A DNA stretch of 20,767 nucleotides from a virus: positions 1 through 20,767 of IMG/VR virus record IMGVR_UViG_3300032086_003702; one strand, 5' to 3'. The notes under the pieces were generated by a model. The model saw only the letters and a list, made by a program, of their open reading frames with translations, made no database searches and was not told where the DNA came from. Position 1 is the first letter of the stretch, and each line of letters starts with the position of its first letter. A program made the translations under genes and the position numbers. Shown piece after piece: positions 1 to 8,201 of the stretch.

Positions 1-852
1 AAAGGGTTTGACCACATTTTTGTTGGTTTTGAACACGTCATCGAACATACCTCCACTGGTAATATCCCAATCCCCCTCAAGCCAAGCTTTACGCTTGTTA
101 GGGTCAGTAATGGATTCTAATTCTAAAACGTACTCCGGTGATAAATACTTGTTGTCCTTGTAGGACATGAAAAGGTGAACGAATGACTTGCGTAAAATCT
201 CTTTTTTCTGAGTTCTTGGATTAAAAATCTCAGCTTCTTTGTAAAAAATCTCACCAGACTCAGCCTTGTCGATGAATTTTTGCTTAATCCAATTTCGACC
301 AACGCCGTATGGGTTAGTGGTTGATAGCACCACCAAGGGGATTTCTGGCAGTATTTTTACACTACCGTCAGCCATCTTTATGGGGTTATCTTCGGGAATG
401 AACGATGTTCTGTTGCAAGACATGATCATATCGTATAAACTACCATTGGGGTTCTTCGTCAATTCGTTATGTCCAATATAAGCGTATTCATGGCCGTGAT
501 AACGCCAGTAGTCTTCTTCTTTAGCCAGTGTGCGGAAGAACAGCTCTTCGCCAGTTGGCCACACCCATTTTAACTGACTGTTGTTAGCAAGAAATCTCGC
601 ACCGTCTTTAAATTGTGGGAACCAACGTCGAGACTTCGCAATCAAATCTTCAAGGTTTTTATATTCTCGATCAAATATAATTCCACGCCAAGCGTGACCA
701 TAACCCTGCCCTACGAATCGGCGGAAATACATCAACTGAACGTCAGATTTACCAGAACCACGAGTTCCATGTAGCAATATATGGTTGCAAGGGCAGTTTA
801 AAGCAAGCCCTTGGTTTCCCTCAAGAGCTTGCCATATTACCTTTTTAGCCAT
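1..852 (-). CDS. terL: Terminase large subunit, 3' end cut off by the window edge
   Basis: This is the N-terminal 284 residues of the packaging motor, which pumps DNA into the prohead with ATP and cuts the concatemer. The frame is open to base 1, so the C-terminal nuclease domain is mostly outside. Visible ATPase motifs are Walker A GTRGSGKS (about residues 29-36), a Walker B region YIGHNEL (125-131) and a coupling motif LSTTNP (176-181). The aspartate normally before the catalytic glutamate is asparagine here. The ATG at 852 begins MAKKVIWQ and overlaps the upstream 83-residue gene by 8 bases; the ribosome binding site is weak (AGGTAGC), so translation may be coupled. The order small subunit, holin, two small genes, large subunit recalls the mixed lysis and packaging clusters of T7-like phages. 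Family assignment is firm; subtype is not determined. Confidence 0.9.
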   Translation of the reverse strand, partial: MAKKVIWQALEGNQGLALNCPCNHILLHGTRGSGKSDVQLMYFRRFVGQGYGHAWRGIIFDREYKNLEDLIAKSRRWFPQFKDGARFLANNSQLKWVWPTGEELFFRTLAKEEDYWRYHGHEYAYIGHNELTKNPNGSLYDMIMSCNRTSFIPEDNPIKMADGSVKILPEIPLVVLSTTNPYGVGRNWIKQKFIDKAESGEIFYKEAEIFNPRTQKKEILRKSFVHLFMSYKDNKYLSPEYVLELESITDPNKRKAWLEGDWDITSGGMFDDVFKTNKNVVKPF

Positions 853-1096
853 GCTTTCGAGTAGCTACCTTACGGTTCAAAGAGTTCATATGACCTTCTG
901 AAACATTAGCCATCTGAATATCCTCTTTTAGCGATTTCAAATCGGAAGCGTCACCTTCTTTTAGTAAATCTGGAATAGCAGCTCTAACTTTTTCGATGAA
1001 ACGATCATCTTTTTTGGTAGGTGTTAAATCAGCTATGGCGTCTAAAATATCTAATATTACCAAAGCCTTTTTTATCTTAGCGAGTAATGCGAACAC
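845..1096 (-). CDS. Small hypothetical protein between holin and large terminase
   Basis: An 83-residue protein that I do not recognise. It starts with GTG at 1096, preceded by GAGGG seven bases upstream, and overlaps the preceding small membrane protein by 20 bases and the large terminase by 8. The first 25 residues are rich in Leu, Ile, Ala and Lys and could form an amphipathic helix, but there is no clear full transmembrane segment. The rest is charged and probably helical (many Lys, Asp, Glu). Its place between lysis and packaging genes would suit a spanin component or a packaging accessory protein, but no lipobox or membrane anchor supports a spanin call. Function unknown. Confidence 0.6.
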   Translation of the reverse strand: MFALLAKIKKALVILDILDAIADLTPTKKDDRFIEKVRAAIPDLLKEGDASDLKSLKEDIQMANVSEGHMNSLNRKVATRKHG

Positions 1097-1289
1097 GGTT
1101 TAACCCTCTATGAAATATAAAATACTTTAATTGAGCTGATACTATAGGCGCCCAGAACAGGCAAAGTGAAAATAAGCATTGAGAATTGTAATTACTATGA
1201 ATTTGCTGAAGCGGAACTGTTGCTGCAATTACCCACACTAAGGGTGATAGCATCAAACTGGCTAACAACAGCTTGGTATTATCGGTCAT
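1077..1289 (-). CDS. Small membrane protein next to the holin
   Basis: A 70-residue protein with two hydrophobic stretches, about residues 8-27 (LLLASLMLSPLVWVIAAT) and 39-59, and a basic C-terminus (RGLNRVRITR). The ATG at 1289 lies inside the end of the holin gene, overlapping it by 11 bases, with AGGTG just upstream. The pairing of a small two-segment membrane protein with a holin suggests a second holin, an antiholin or another lysis accessory protein. This is inferred from topology and position only; I recognise no family. Confidence 0.6.
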   Translation of the reverse strand: MTDNTKLLLASLMLSPLVWVIAATVPLQQIHSNYNSQCLFSLCLFWAPIVSAQLKYFIFHRGLNRVRITR

Positions 1290-1599
1290 CTTTTACACCT
1301 AATCCAAATTTGTCTTTGAACACTTTCAACATGATATTGGCGGCGTTAGACACCCCGAACCATCCCATTAGAAACACGATAACGATGCTCCACCACAAAC
1401 CCAAATCAAATTGAAAACATAATGCTATTGTAGCAATACCACCTACTTTAGCTGCCAACCATTCAACGAAACAAACCTTGAAGGTTATCTCTTGATCATC
1501 GTTAATACAACGCATCAAATGTGCAACTAAGCCTGAAAAACCAGCAAAAACCGATAACATTATCAGCGTGTAAACGGTTTCAAAGTTTAAAGCTTCCAT
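1279..1599 (-). CDS. Holin, LydA/phage_holin_3-like, three membrane segments
   Basis: A 106-residue membrane protein with three predicted transmembrane helices, at about residues 10-29, 45-62 and 68-92, and a charged C-terminal tail (KDKFGLGVKDDR). The arrangement, including FAGFSGLVAHLM in helix 1, a central Gly-rich helix (AAKVGGIATIA) and a last helix with GWFGVSNAANIML, fits holins of the LydA/HP1 type that form the membrane lesion releasing or activating the endolysin. The start ATG overlaps the stop of the small terminase gene (TAATG) and has AAAGGA upstream. The endolysin is encoded about 6.6 kb away beside the primase, so lysis genes are split. The holin call rests on topology and pattern, without a database match. 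Confidence 0.75.
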   Translation of the reverse strand: MEALNFETVYTLIMLSVFAGFSGLVAHLMRCINDDQEITFKVCFVEWLAAKVGGIATIALCFQFDLGLWWSIVIVFLMGWFGVSNAANIMLKVFKDKFGLGVKDDR

Positions 1600-2138
1600 T
1601 ACTTGTCCTTTAACACCTTACTATGTTCTATAGCTTTGGCCTCCCATTCTTCTTCACTTTTCACAGAATCAACAATGAGTACGCCCCCGACATCTTCATC
1701 TTGGCCGTCATCTTCTTTCTTGCCAATTTGAAAACCCTCATTAAGCATACCGTGACTTCGAGCTAGAATGCCTAATGCTGTAACTCTAGCAGCATGTGAG
1801 GAGCCTCTACCTCTATCTGAAGCTTCTCTTAACAACCTCGCACGAATTTTACGTTGCCACTGCTCTTGCTCGCTAAGTTTTGAATCTTCAGAGAACTCAT
1901 CGTTAAGCGGGTTAAGCTTTGCACCGCACTCCATTTGGCGAATGAATCTTAGCGTCATAGGGTCGCGCAATAGACGCTCACCTATGAGAGAAGCCTTACT
2001 TTCGCTATATCCGCAACCGATGGCCGCAAGCTCAGCGTCATAGCAATTGATGTATGATTTTGCGAAATTCTCACACATTCTCAGCTCTAATTCTGAGTAG
2101 TGTCGTATTCCATCTGGGACTTCAATTTCATCAGACAT
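1599..2138 (-). CDS. terS: Terminase small subunit
   Basis: A 179-residue protein resembling Terminase_2-type small subunits, which bind the packaging site and load the large subunit. The N-terminal part carries the typical pattern: FAKSYINCYDAELAAIGCGY (about residues 25-44), then SESKASLIGERLLRDP and a following hydrophobic position. This is a helix-turn-helix DNA-binding core. The middle (77-130) is rich in charged residues and likely forms oligomerisation helices; the tail is acidic and Lys-rich. The start ATG at 2138 lies four bases after the stop of the nuclease gene and has no convincing Shine-Dalgarno sequence, which suggests translational coupling. The stop overlaps the holin start. 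Confidence 0.85.
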   Translation of the reverse strand: MSDEIEVPDGIRHYSELELRMCENFAKSYINCYDAELAAIGCGYSESKASLIGERLLRDPMTLRFIRQMECGAKLNPLNDEFSEDSKLSEQEQWQRKIRARLLREASDRGRGSSHAARVTALGILARSHGMLNEGFQIGKKEDDGQDEDVGGVLIVDSVKSEEEWEAKAIEHSKVLKDK

Positions 2139-2141
2139 ATT

Positions 2142-2597
2142 TTAACCAATAGCTTTAAAATAATTCTTCATTTTAGCTCTTAATATAACTTCGAAATCTT
2201 CTAAAGAAACTTCAACCCTACATATATGGTTAGGGCAATTGGTGAAAGATATAAAGCCATCAATTATAACTTTCCAAGGCTTTCTGTTTTGACGATAAAC
2301 TAAAACAGGAATTGCACCCTCTTCACTTGCAGCTTTTAAACACTGCTTCCACCAAGTGTTAACACTTAACTGCTCTTGACGCTTAACCTCAATAGACAGT
2401 CCGAATGGGTTGGATAAATCAGAACCTCCAACGGCAGATTGATTCTGATTTCTTTGGAATGGATAGGGTATTTCTTCAGACTTATAAGGATTGTGGGCAT
2501 ATAAATCTTGTAAAACTTCATCCACAATCTTATTCCAACGAGTGGCGATTTCTCGCTCACCCGTCTGCCCTTTTGTACGAACGTTAATACGGGGCAT
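2142..2597 (-). CDS. PD-(D/E)XK nuclease, possible Holliday junction resolvase
   Basis: A 151-residue protein with the hallmarks of a small restriction-fold nuclease. GQTGEREIATRW near the N-terminus gives a conserved Glu (about residue 15), VGGSDLSNP gives the metal-binding Asp (about 60), and SIEVKRQE gives the E-x-K catalytic pair (about 70 and 72). Many phages carry such proteins to resolve branched DNA before packaging, which suits its place just upstream of the small terminase gene. The ATG overlaps the csrA stop (TGATG), with GAGGAT upstream; a TTG one codon earlier is possible but less likely. Nuclease fold is well supported; Holliday junction activity is inference, and another structure-specific or single-strand nuclease role is possible. 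Confidence 0.75.
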   Translation of the reverse strand: MPRINVRTKGQTGEREIATRWNKIVDEVLQDLYAHNPYKSEEIPYPFQRNQNQSAVGGSDLSNPFGLSIEVKRQEQLSVNTWWKQCLKAASEEGAIPVLVYRQNRKPWKVIIDGFISFTNCPNHICRVEVSLEDFEVILRAKMKNYFKAIG

Positions 2598-2824
2598 CAA
2601 TCATCCTCACTCAATGGGTTGGCATCATAACCATGCTTATATCCTTTCGGGTTTTGATCCCTTTCCATTTGGATTCGCTGATAAATTTCCTCCCTGTGAA
2701 CTGCAATATCTCTCGGAGCATTAACACCAATTCGAACTTGGTTTCCCTTAACACCCAAAACGGTAACAGTCACTTCGTCACCTACCATAAGGGTTTCACC
2801 AATACGACGTGTAAGAATCAACAT
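2597..2824 (-). CDS. csrA: CsrA/RsmA-family translational regulator carried by the phage
   Basis: A 75-residue CsrA. The family forms a swapped dimer that binds GGA in RNA hairpin loops and usually represses translation by covering the ribosome binding site. The sequence begins [20 protein letters not shown] and continues through [14 protein letters not shown] and [11 protein letters not shown], so the RNA-contact residues near the N-terminus (LILTRR) and the VHREE segment with Arg44 are present. Compared with the 61-residue Escherichia coli protein as I recall it, the core is nearly identical, and the phage version adds about 14 residues (a Gly/Asp/Asn-rich tail). An in-frame ATG at 2842 is rejected because AAGGAA lies within that extension, correctly spaced for the ATG at 2824. 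It sits between the beta-helix gene and the nuclease gene. Confidence 0.96.
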   Translation of the reverse strand: MLILTRRIGETLMVGDEVTVTVLGVKGNQVRIGVNAPRDIAVHREEIYQRIQMERDQNPKGYKHGYDANPLSEDD

Positions 2825-2834
2825 AACAATTTCC

Positions 2835-4502
2835 TTATTCAATAATTACTGATTTTAAACCTTCTCCGTTAGTCTTATCGTAAGACTCACCAAAATCTTT
2901 AAATGGTACTGGTACAGAAGGTAAATTTAATTTAAACACATTACCCGAGAAAACTTTTTTACCTTTAACGTTATCATCGGTTAGGGTTCCGTAATCCAAC
3001 TCTACGAAATAATGGAAGGGTAGTAACTGACTTTTTGATTCTTGATCATTGAGAAAAGTGTTATCCCTAACCACACTTTCACTATAGCTCAATCGCAGAC
3101 CGTATATAGTGTTAGAAGACGCCTTTAATGTGTTCTTTTCGATTAACAGCTCACCTTTTCCAGCGATTGTCTGACGATTCATTGTTGCGGCACTTAGGAT
3201 AACGAACCCACCATTCAACTGATTTTCAGTAATAGAGCCTGAGAAACCAGAATCACCGCCTTGGTGGAATCGTAAAGGTGGATTATGACCTTTACCGTCA
3301 CTACTCCAACCCGTGGTAGAAGTGAAGACGTTTTGATGGATACCAGTATTAGCGCTCCATTGCTGTCTGAACGATGAGTGGTCAGCCCAACGAGGTTCGC
3401 CCCCACGCTTACCACCACCACCGGAAACAGCTTGGGGGTTTTGCTGGAAGTCATTACCGGCAACAATGAAGTTAGCACCTTTCTCAAACTCGGTTAACTT
3501 ACCGTCCTTGCTTTCATCGTAATGCTGAGCGTAAACGCCGTAATCATGCCAGTTGGTAGAGAAGTTATCAGCGATAACTGTATTCAATCCAGACGTGGTA
3601 AAAACACCCTTGTTCAGACCAATAAAGCTACTTCGATAAACAGTCAGGTCTGACACGTTAAATGTTGTAACTCCGTCGGTAGACCAAGTAGAACCCTTGC
3701 CGGTGACCGGACTGTAATTACCTTTAAACACAATACCGTAGACCGTCACGTTCTCGGATCGACTAAAAGACAAAGCTGATCCGATGGGGTTATCTATGAC
3801 CACGGTGGCTAATCCGGTAGAACCTATGACCACATCCTTGGCACGATTGATAGGGGTGTCTGAGTCTAACTTGTGGGTAGTATTATCAAGAAGTAACAAT
3901 CTACCAGTTCTAGCTCTTTGAATGCGACCTAAGCCTTCTTCAAAGCTTGATACACGCTCACCTTGGTCACAGTTAACGCAATAGGTCTTACCCTTATAGT
4001 CTTCAACAGTGATCCAAACTTTAGCGACATCGTTACCGTCTTTAACGGAAACCTCATAGTTACCAGACTTACCGAACACATGGCCGACATGGAAACCGAT
4101 AGCTGAGTTGGAAGATTTACCCGTGCTTCTGAAAACAGAACCCTTGTCGGCAAAGTCCCATGTGAAAGTTCTGAATAGTCGATTGGGGGATTCTGCTGTG
4201 AAGTGTACGCCGCATGGCGCATAGCATTGAGTACGACTAGGTTTGATGGTGATGTCACCCCCAACCCCTACCGAGGCGGGCACAACACCCAAAGGTTCAG
4301 GGGCAACATCGGTTTTAATGATAGACTGCTTTTCTGATTGTTGTAGTTTTTCCCACAATGTTAGGGGTTGGCAAACAAGAACTTGCTCTTTATCTTCTAA
4401 GGTAAGGGTTTGACCTTTGGCTTTTTCTACTCCTATTATCGCCAAGCCGATGTAAACAACCATGGCCACTATACTTGCTGGAATTTTCAAAATATCTCGC
4501 AT
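2835..4502 (-). CDS. Exported PKD-domain and right-handed beta-helix protein
   Basis: A 555-residue protein with an apparent signal peptide ([20 protein letters not shown] then [10 protein letters not shown], with a plausible cut near residue 30). Residues about 83-168 match a PKD domain, with the WDF signature at 115-117 and a closing [18 protein letters not shown]. From about 190 to 520 the chain has repeating short strands with Asn, Gly and Val typical of a parallel beta-helix, as in pectate lyases and tailspikes. At 329-340 [12 protein letters not shown] matches an EF-hand or dockerin-type calcium loop. AAGGAGA precedes the ATG at 4502. It lies between the DNA polymerase and csrA, away from tail genes. 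It could be a secreted polysaccharide lyase or adhesin, or a virion spike; the signal peptide favours export. No catalytic residues could be assigned. Confidence 0.75.
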   Translation of the reverse strand: MRDILKIPASIVAMVVYIGLAIIGVEKAKGQTLTLEDKEQVLVCQPLTLWEKLQQSEKQSIIKTDVAPEPLGVVPASVGVGGDITIKPSRTQCYAPCGVHFTAESPNRLFRTFTWDFADKGSVFRSTGKSSNSAIGFHVGHVFGKSGNYEVSVKDGNDVAKVWITVEDYKGKTYCVNCDQGERVSSFEEGLGRIQRARTGRLLLLDNTTHKLDSDTPINRAKDVVIGSTGLATVVIDNPIGSALSFSRSENVTVYGIVFKGNYSPVTGKGSTWSTDGVTTFNVSDLTVYRSSFIGLNKGVFTTSGLNTVIADNFSTNWHDYGVYAQHYDESKDGKLTEFEKGANFIVAGNDFQQNPQAVSGGGGKRGGEPRWADHSSFRQQWSANTGIHQNVFTSTTGWSSDGKGHNPPLRFHQGGDSGFSGSITENQLNGGFVILSAATMNRQTIAGKGELLIEKNTLKASSNTIYGLRLSYSESVVRDNTFLNDQESKSQLLPFHYFVELDYGTLTDDNVKGKKVFSGNVFKLNLPSVPVPFKDFGESYDKTNGEGLKSVIIE

Positions 4503-4514
4503 ACAAATTTCTCC

Positions 4515-6692
4515 TTAAAATGGTAAATCTTCTTCAACAATACCCAAGTCTATCAAAGCAGACTTAGCTATACTCACATACTTAGCATAATCAATATCGC
4601 TGGGAAATTCTTCAGGTAGCTCCTGAACGCACTTAGCGCCATCGGACATAGGCACCTTATTACCACTCTTTGCGTAAATCAGGTTCCCTGTAACTTCAGT
4701 CGAATAGTAAAATCGAACCACTTTACCTAAGAATATTCCATTATATTTCTGAGTCAGCGCACCTCCTGTGACTTTCCTTAGTGTTAAAAATTTAGATAAA
4801 TCTTTGCATTTAGTTATGGTGTCTTCGACGGGGACATTATCCGAAACATAAGCACTAACAGCTTCAGCGATAATGCTATTTGCTTGGTTCTTTTGGAGTC
4901 CTGCCTCAGCGTAAACACCTTTACGCTTAACTTTACCTGAGTCGGTAAAAGCTAAATAGTTATTAACATCACGGCTTGATAGCTGTTTATATGAGCTTTT
5001 CTCAAGCTTGAATTGGGTCAGTTCTTGCCACTTATCAAGTATCTTGTTGGTTATTTCACGCTTGTGCTTCGGAACCTTCATTACGATGCCGTCAGTGTTC
5101 GCACTAACAACGCTAATGCCGTTATGCTCCAACAACTCAATAAGCATTAGCAGGCTAAGTTGACCCGTTAATGTCACTTGAATCAAGAACTTAGGTGCAA
5201 AAAGCGGGCTGTAGGGATCGCCGAACAGACCAAAGCTTGAGTTAATGACAATCTTGAGGGAATCCCTAGCGACGCAAGCATCTTCATATCCTGAATCAGC
5301 ACCAACACTACCGCAAGCCTCAAGCTTTTTAGCTTCAGCCTTAGCTTTTAACCGATTATCGACAATACCCTTATAAATGGGCTGGAAAGCATAACCAATA
5401 TGTTCGGGTGCATACTCATTGTTAATAATAATTTTCGGGTAGTAAGATTCGACATCCCAGTCTTCGAGGTCATAATCTTCATCATTATTGTGGGTAGTGG
5501 ATTTCTCCATGCTATGTAATCCACCAATACCCAAATTATATCGAGTGTTTCCAATTTCAATCACTTCATTAGCGATTACTTCAGGTAGCAATACTTTATT
5601 AGAATGAGAAAGGCTAAAGTTCGAACTCAATATAGACCTGAAAACCTTCCTCATATTATCAGTGCCAAACCTAATGTATTCTGGCGGATCATACTTGAAG
5701 CTGAACGAAAACGGGTTGATTGTTGGAGGCTTAGGCCATCTTCCGGTGGCATTCTTTACCGCATTACAGATTACAGCTTTAGCGATACCCGCATCCGACT
5801 TACACATCAGATCAGAACCAAACTTCTTACCCATATCATGACGTAGCTTGATTTGAGGTTTTAGCGCATCCATTAACGTGTGAGTACTGTCCAAGTCGTT
5901 AAAGCAATACATACCAGTTATCGTCATTTGTCGCTCAGTTAGAACCTCATTTGGGTCAAAAGGTAAATCCATTATCGACCTAGCGCCAGCGCGCCCAGCA
6001 TAGATTTTTAGGCTTCCTGACTGGGGCGCAATCTCCATGAGGTCAATATGTCTAATGCCAGATTGAACGACAAAGCCAAACTTATTAGCAATCTCACCGT
6101 CTCGCATCGAATCATTAATGTGGGCATCGGTAATAGCTTTTAATCGAGCATTTAAGAACTCATCACCTTCTAATCCACAAGCAGCCGAAATCATTAAGTT
6201 GTCGTATTTGGAGCTATTGAAACCAACATGGGTAAAATTTTTAGCAAGCCATTTAACCATTTTAAAGTTAAGCGTCTTACCTTCATAGTGCTCCAATAAT
6301 AGGTATTTACCCACACTAGGGAACTTGTAACCGATGGCAAAGTAATTTTTATAACACTCGACATCGAATATAACGATACCTGAATTTTCCAATATATCAT
6401 TAAGTTCAGACGGATGAGTAATCATATTGTTTTGGTAAAACCCGTTAAACCTGCTTGGTAGGTTTTTAGGCACATAGCCAGCTTCTTTCCAAAATTCAGG
6501 CGGCTTTATCTTTGATTCTTTATCGACCTCATGCTTAGTTATCGTATAAGCCTCGGTCATTAATTTTTTTTCATTACCTCTAGTCCATATAGCATGGCTC
6601 GACTCTTTCCAACCATTTTGCAATAAGAAAGCTTTACGCTTTTTATTTGTTTCAGATTCGTAGTCCCAGAAAAAACCCTTATCAATATTCAT
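4515..6692 (-). CDS. Family B DNA polymerase with proofreading exonuclease
   Basis: A 725-residue replicative polymerase. The 3'-5' exonuclease motifs are visible: Exo I FDVECY (109-114), Exo II HVGFNSSKYDN (155-165) and Exo III YCFND (262-266). Polymerase motif A is DVESYYPK (413-420), motif B KIVINSSFGLFGD (480-492) and motif C SANTDGIV (530-537). The essential motif C Asp is retained (534), while the first Asp of the usual DTD is Asn. A KxY-like element, KRKGVY, occurs at 589-594. Its ATG overlaps the stop of the clamp-like gene (ATGA), so the two are probably made together by coupled translation. The length is short for the family, and I see no terminal-protein-type insertions clear enough to call protein priming; with a PrimPol and a clamp in the same operon, RNA or DNA priming is more likely. 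Confidence 0.92.
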   Translation of the reverse strand: MNIDKGFFWDYESETNKKRKAFLLQNGWKESSHAIWTRGNEKKLMTEAYTITKHEVDKESKIKPPEFWKEAGYVPKNLPSRFNGFYQNNMITHPSELNDILENSGIVIFDVECYKNYFAIGYKFPSVGKYLLLEHYEGKTLNFKMVKWLAKNFTHVGFNSSKYDNLMISAACGLEGDEFLNARLKAITDAHINDSMRDGEIANKFGFVVQSGIRHIDLMEIAPQSGSLKIYAGRAGARSIMDLPFDPNEVLTERQMTITGMYCFNDLDSTHTLMDALKPQIKLRHDMGKKFGSDLMCKSDAGIAKAVICNAVKNATGRWPKPPTINPFSFSFKYDPPEYIRFGTDNMRKVFRSILSSNFSLSHSNKVLLPEVIANEVIEIGNTRYNLGIGGLHSMEKSTTHNNDEDYDLEDWDVESYYPKIIINNEYAPEHIGYAFQPIYKGIVDNRLKAKAEAKKLEACGSVGADSGYEDACVARDSLKIVINSSFGLFGDPYSPLFAPKFLIQVTLTGQLSLLMLIELLEHNGISVVSANTDGIVMKVPKHKREITNKILDKWQELTQFKLEKSSYKQLSSRDVNNYLAFTDSGKVKRKGVYAEAGLQKNQANSIIAEAVSAYVSDNVPVEDTITKCKDLSKFLTLRKVTGGALTQKYNGIFLGKVVRFYYSTEVTGNLIYAKSGNKVPMSDGAKCVQELPEEFPSDIDYAKYVSIAKSALIDLGIVEEDLPF

Positions 6693-7684
6693 TTGTATGC
6701 AGACACCATAAAAGTTAAAGGGTAGCTTTTCAAAACTAACATACCGTTGAAATATCCGACATTGTGAAGATGGTTCTTTAGTTTTTTCAAAACTTCAAAA
6801 GAGAAAGGTATAGGATCGTTAATACTGAATATCGGATTATCAAATTCTCTGTGAGCATACTTTTCTGACTCAACGACACTGTTAGAGAAATCGCTTGAAT
6901 CAATATAAATTCTATCGTTCTCGATAAATTCGGAAATACTTTCTATACCCCTATAAAAATCTTTACCTTGGCAAACAGTTTCGCACTCACCTGCTTTTAT
7001 CTCCAAGAAAGAAGTGTCAGGCCAAGGCGCTTTAATGTCGAACCTCAATAACCCGTGATCATAAATTAATATCATTTTATTTTTTGAAAGATAGGTTTTT
7101 TTAGGTGTCCCTAAATGTAATACAGCATTTAAAACTCTAAAATCAATATTTACTTTTCTAGGTAATCCTGTGTAACCATCATTGTAAGTGGCGAAAACTA
7201 AGTTGTTAGTAGCTTTTATCAAATTAGGCTCTATTTCTATCCCCGCGAACCAAGGGCTTTCCACTTGCTTCGATAGTTTTAAAATTCTTGATTCAGGTAA
7301 TAATGATTTAATAGCTTTAAAAAATGAAAATATCGTAACCCAATTTATGTCGGATAAATGATCATAAGAGCTTAAATTATTCTCTACTGATAATTTTGAT
7401 TCAATCTTATCTTCAAAACTCATTACTGAAAATTTTTGATGACCTTCTAAGTTCGATAAGTTGAGCATTCCCCCAGTGTAAGTTAAAGTTGAATTACTAT
7501 CAAAATTAGATACTAAGGTTTCAAAATTTTCAAGACCTATTAAAAAAGTTTCATCAGGTAAACCTTCGCCTTGAAAAAAATACTCGAACGTTGGAGTGAC
7601 TAAAACACCATTGTTACCTTGAAAAATTACTGATGAGTTTTGTTTCCCGTTTTTCGATTGCTTTATCTTCAGAATAGATTTCAT
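6689..7684 (-). CDS. Probable divergent DNA sliding clamp (beta-clamp-like)
   Basis: A 331-residue protein without strong family motifs. I read it as a candidate processivity clamp for three reasons. Its stop overlaps the polymerase start (ATGA). A central segment, GIEIEPNLIKATNNLVFATY (148-167), has the strand-and-turn pattern of the beta-clamp segment that ends in ATDGHRLA. The C-terminus, FEVLKKLKNHL followed by YFNGMLVLKSYPLTFMVSAY (311-330), resembles the last helix and strands of a clamp domain ending in VVMPM. The length lies between T4 gp45 and bacterial DnaN. AAGGAA is correctly placed before the ATG at 7684, which is inside the preceding gene with a 71-base overlap. No clamp loader is visible, so it would have to self-load or use host proteins. 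Structure prediction would settle this. Confidence 0.5.
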   Translation of the reverse strand: MKSILKIKQSKNGKQNSSVIFQGNNGVLVTPTFEYFFQGEGLPDETFLIGLENFETLVSNFDSNSTLTYTGGMLNLSNLEGHQKFSVMSFEDKIESKLSVENNLSSYDHLSDINWVTIFSFFKAIKSLLPESRILKLSKQVESPWFAGIEIEPNLIKATNNLVFATYNDGYTGLPRKVNIDFRVLNAVLHLGTPKKTYLSKNKMILIYDHGLLRFDIKAPWPDTSFLEIKAGECETVCQGKDFYRGIESISEFIENDRIYIDSSDFSNSVVESEKYAHREFDNPIFSINDPIPFSFEVLKKLKNHLHNVGYFNGMLVLKSYPLTFMVSAYK

Positions 7685-8201
7685 TTATATATTTCCTTAT
7701 CTCACAAGTTATAACATCATCGTGTATTTCATCATTAATTTCATAATCTTCAGGCCAAGTATAATCTTCCCAACCTAAACATAACATGCGAATCCTAACA
7801 TACTTAAAATCTTCAAAATCTCCACCCTCAGATATAGACTTGTGTGCAATTATTTCTAATGCGTGACGCATACCATCAATGTGTTCATGATTAGTATGAC
7901 GATACCCGTTAACCCAAGTCTTACCGTTAGAATCTTCAAAATGAGCTTCAATGTCGCAAACCCAATTAAGCTCAAAATGATACATCAATATGTTATGATT
8001 TTTATTAACAAACCCCATGATCATACTATCTATGATGGGGTTCTTATGACTGTATTTGAAATCAAATAATCTATCCTCACAAGATTCGTAAGGGTTTGGG
8101 TCTTTCCAATCAACTTGCAAGCTAATACACTTTTGAACAAAACTTGTTACAGGACAAGTCTTGTTGCGATTAACCTTTTTCCTTTGCTTAGTTTTAGCCA
8201 T
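7614..8201 (-). CDS. Hypothetical acidic protein between endolysin and clamp-like gene
   Basis: A 195-residue protein I do not recognise. It begins with a very basic stretch (MAKTKQRKKVNRNK) and continues with an acidic, aromatic-rich body (WKDPNPYESCEDRLFDF, GGDFEDFKYVRIRM, LGWEDYTWPEDYEINDE). Several His and Cys residues occur (GYRHTNHEHIDGMRHALE at about 98-115), but they do not form a recognised zinc motif. The ATG at 8201 abuts the endolysin stop (TAAATG), with GGGAG upstream. The last 23 codons overlap the clamp-like gene in another frame. Its position within the replisome genes hints at a replication accessory role, but that is inference only. Confidence 0.65.
   Translation of the reverse strand: MAKTKQRKKVNRNKTCPVTSFVQKCISLQVDWKDPNPYESCEDRLFDFKYSHKNPIIDSMIMGFVNKNHNILMYHFELNWVCDIEAHFEDSNGKTWVNGYRHTNHEHIDGMRHALEIIAHKSISEGGDFEDFKYVRIRMLCLGWEDYTWPEDYEINDEIHDDVITCEIRKYINEIYSEDKAIEKRETKLISNFSR

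Noticed and set aside
1166-1414. Open frame on the plus strand opposite the holin and small membrane protein
   Set aside because: It is antisense to two well-supported overlapping leftward genes, has no ribosome binding site or recognisable product, and breaks the one-direction gene order.
2825-2842. Longer N-terminus for CsrA beginning MNKEIV
   Set aside because: The ribosome binding site AAGGAA lies inside this extension and the family begins with MLILTR, so the shorter start is right.
4515-6692. Protein-primed family B polymerase
   Set aside because: I cannot identify the TPR insertions with confidence, no terminal protein gene is visible, and a PrimPol-like primase is in the same operon.
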